Part shown: positions 63,301 to 64,000 of the stretch, in pieces | How the letters are laid out: each line of letters begins with the position of its first letter | Numbering within the stretch: position 1 is the first letter of the stretch | Source of the DNA: CALFMR01 sp035550595 | Lineage (GTDB): Bacteria > Acidobacteriota > Vicinamibacteria > Vicinamibacterales > SCN-69-37 | DNA: 64,000 nt | Direction of reading: 5' to 3' | Assembly: GCA_035550595.1 (NCBI GenBank) | Contig: DASZOV010000096.1 | Coordinates: forward strand, 62,001 to 126,000 | Notes under the pieces: generated by a model | Database searches by the model: none | Told to the model about the DNA's origin: nothing | The model's input: the letters and a program-made list of their open reading frames with translations, nothing else | Position numbers and translations under genes: made by a program

Positions 63301-64000
63301 TACGACCACCAGAGCACGGCGCCGCGGTTCGATCATCTGCCGGACGGCACGTTCGTCGTCCGCGGCGATCAGGCCGACGCCGACCGGCTGCTCGGAACAG
63401 CCGTCGACACCGTGCACCTCATGCGTGCCAATTTCGTCTGGGATCTGCCGGACATCGACGGCACGACGGGCGTCAAGCGGACGCTGGGGTGGATTGCCAA
63501 CGACTGGCAGGTCACCGGCATCTGGACGGGACGCACCGGATCGCCGTACGCCGTCAACTTCAGCTATCAGAGCGGCGGCAGCAGCCTGAACCTGACGGGA
63601 TCGCCGGACTATCCGGCGCGCGTCAACGTCGTCGGCGATCCGGGCAACGGCTGCAGCGACGACTTATATCGGCAGTTCAACGCGGCGGCCTTCGCGGGGC
63701 CGTCCGCGGGGAGCGTCGGGCTCGAGTCAGGCAACGCGTATCTGCGCGGGTGCTTCTCGAGCGTGCTGGACATGTCGATCATGCGGCGCTTCCGGCTCGG
63801 CGGCACGCGTTCGGTCCAGTTCCGCGTCGACCTGTTCAACGCGCCGAACCTGGCGGGCATCACGTCGCGGAACGCGACGATGAACCTGACGAATCCGCTG
63901 GCGTCGACGTCGGTGACGAACCTGCCGTTCGACGCCAGCGGGAACCTCGTCGAGGCCCGGTCGCTGCCGAAGAACGCGGGCTTCGGCGTGGCGAACGGCT
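60310..64000 (+). CDS. Oar-like TonB-dependent outer-membrane receptor, 3' end outside window
   Basis: CAGAGGAGGTG precedes ATG 60310; the frame stays open to the window end (1230 codons). Signal peptide to SPAIAQ; carboxypeptidase-regulatory-like domain (GTVKDTQGGVLPGATVVLI); plug-like region (IVMDGVSTSSPG, SGYQAEYGRASGLQV); then barrel. It follows the receptor at 14755 nearly segment by segment (KLFFFFSHE, NSDWNSNSR, PTALERAGDFSQ), and comparison suggests only about 15-20 residues are missing at the end. It lies 108 bases after the sulfatase and may import the desulfated or sulfated product. Function is inferred from family and position. Confidence 0.93.
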   Translation, partial: MWSNQRREYRAIRMSLVVTLWALVAALASPAIAQVTTTVLGTVKDTQGGVLPGATVVLISETRGTQTAPAVTNDAGDFVLPSVVPDTYTLQVEMPSFKTLKRTGLIIGADPRVVVGTLTLEVGGTTEVVNVTAASPLIQAASGERSFTVDSTQVDNLPIANRNFTSLAGLAPGVDTSGATNVTRVGGGGDTNIVMDGVSTSSPGNNAIMIRLNTESVAEVRVVTSGYQAEYGRASGLQVTSVTKSGSNQFHGSLYDVERNSDWNSNSRTNILNGDPKPVAKERDFGYSIGGPIGRPGGNNKLFFFFSHEIEPRTAGNNVVRYRMPTALERAGDFSQSTDNNGNPYPYIKNPALSGACSAASQAACYADGGVLGRIPASDLYAPGLALLNMFPMPNIDNVPAGQNYNFQLTRPTEKATGYQPVLRMDYQPMPAFRATYRIALQGQGADQVFNGTLPGFNDTRMSHPTITTQSMSATWSIRPTVTIEASYGRTRNELSGCALGGGDRPGPTFCTAGFPASALANPANAGIDGIPLIYPDARVVNPDFYTYAAMQQMNLPIWDGTQILLPPQFQYGSRVANSPPGNLLTSFYNTSLVQDFAASVTIVKGRHTIKAGIQNLAQFQAQITGGAGGAIGTLSFSQDTPGVNPYDTSFGFANAAIGTFSSYAQASQFSEYNSAIRNTDAYVQDNWKMNAHVTMDYGMRFVHEVPEHDKFGRASNFLPELWDPSVAPTLYAPGCANGTYPCSGTNRQAMNPATGQFLGPGSSAAIGTIVPGSGDELNGLRQLGQGIVDTGYIWPAVAFSPRFGIAYDVTGEQRVVLRGGAGLFFDRTAANQTRAAGSNPPISQNVTLRYGTLQNLASGLAITGAPNIGGAWVYHSDDLPSSTQWNAGVQIALPFDIALDTSYVGQHAFAIPVAANINAVDFGAAFLPENQDPTLAASATPGATAVSTDLLRAMPGFGNVVQNQQTGWRTYHSLQFSVNRRFRHGLAFGFNETWSLYDHQSTAPRFDHLPDGTFVVRGDQADADRLLGTAVDTVHLMRANFVWDLPDIDGTTGVKRTLGWIANDWQVTGIWTGRTGSPYAVNFSYQSGGSSLNLTGSPDYPARVNVVGDPGNGCSDDLYRQFNAAAFAGPSAGSVGLESGNAYLRGCFSSVLDMSIMRRFRLGGTRSVQFRVDLFNAPNLAGITSRNATMNLTNPLASTSVTNLPFDASGNLVEARSLPKNAGFGVANG

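Overview
The window is GC-rich DNA packed with genes on both strands. The gene content points to an Acidobacteriota genome, probably of the Vicinamibacteria type: Oar-like TonB-dependent receptors with N-terminal carboxypeptidase-regulatory domains, an ADOP-type duplicated permease paired with a PadR repressor, membrane-anchored winged-helix/beta-propeller regulators, PQQ-type dehydrogenases with periplasmic cytochromes c, and several secreted sulfatases. No rRNA, tRNA, CRISPR array, prophage or transposase was seen. The taxonomic call is an inference from gene content.

Layout. 1-6.3 kb: end of a nonribosomal peptide synthetase (NRPS) operon: one gene running in from the left, then a C-A-PCP-TE termination gene with a degenerate extra carrier domain and a cysteine in place of the usual TE serine. 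6.5-18.4 kb: a membrane one-component regulator, a diheme cytochrome c, a PQQ propeller dehydrogenase, a large propeller/HEAT/cytochrome/discoidin protein and an Oar-like receptor, which reads as a periplasmic oxidation and uptake locus. 18.7-23.7 kb: TetR plus a MacB-like ABC ATPase, permease and adaptor. 23.7-30.2 kb: a secreted esterase, a Na+/H+ antiporter with a separate RCK subunit, a PadR regulator, a PagL-like outer-membrane protein and a TPR lipoprotein. 30.4-33.5 kb: PadR plus an ADOP permease. 33.6-38.4 kb: a second propeller/HEAT/cytochrome protein, a DUF892 ferritin-like protein and a BrkB/YihY membrane protein. 38.7-44.1 kb: a hybrid histidine kinase, CheR and a REC-kinase. 44.3-50.3 kb: a tiny poly-acidic protein, an NYN-domain protein, an ankyrin protein, a diheme cytochrome c, a small EamA protein and an unknown. 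50.6-64 kb: a sulfatase locus (three sulfatases, an anaerobic sulfatase maturase, a second membrane regulator) leading into a second Oar-like receptor cut by the window end.

Two patterns link these regions. First, five transcription units (cytochrome/PQQ, propeller-HEAT/receptor, the propeller-HEAT paralogue, and both sulfatase units) carry the same upstream architecture: a GAA/TTC-rich element, a second TTCA element, a -35 of the form AAGAC instead of TTGAC, and a TAGANT-like -10. Most also have a GC hairpin just before the ribosome binding site. The two winged-helix membrane regulators lie directly beside two of these elements, so they are candidate regulators of a shared regulon. Second, a dispersed intergenic repeat with a hairpin core around GGGGCCCCAC occurs in six places, and its stem shows compensating base changes between copies.

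All calls are from reading the sequence and recognising families. No database search was run. Residue positions are approximate unless a codon position is given.
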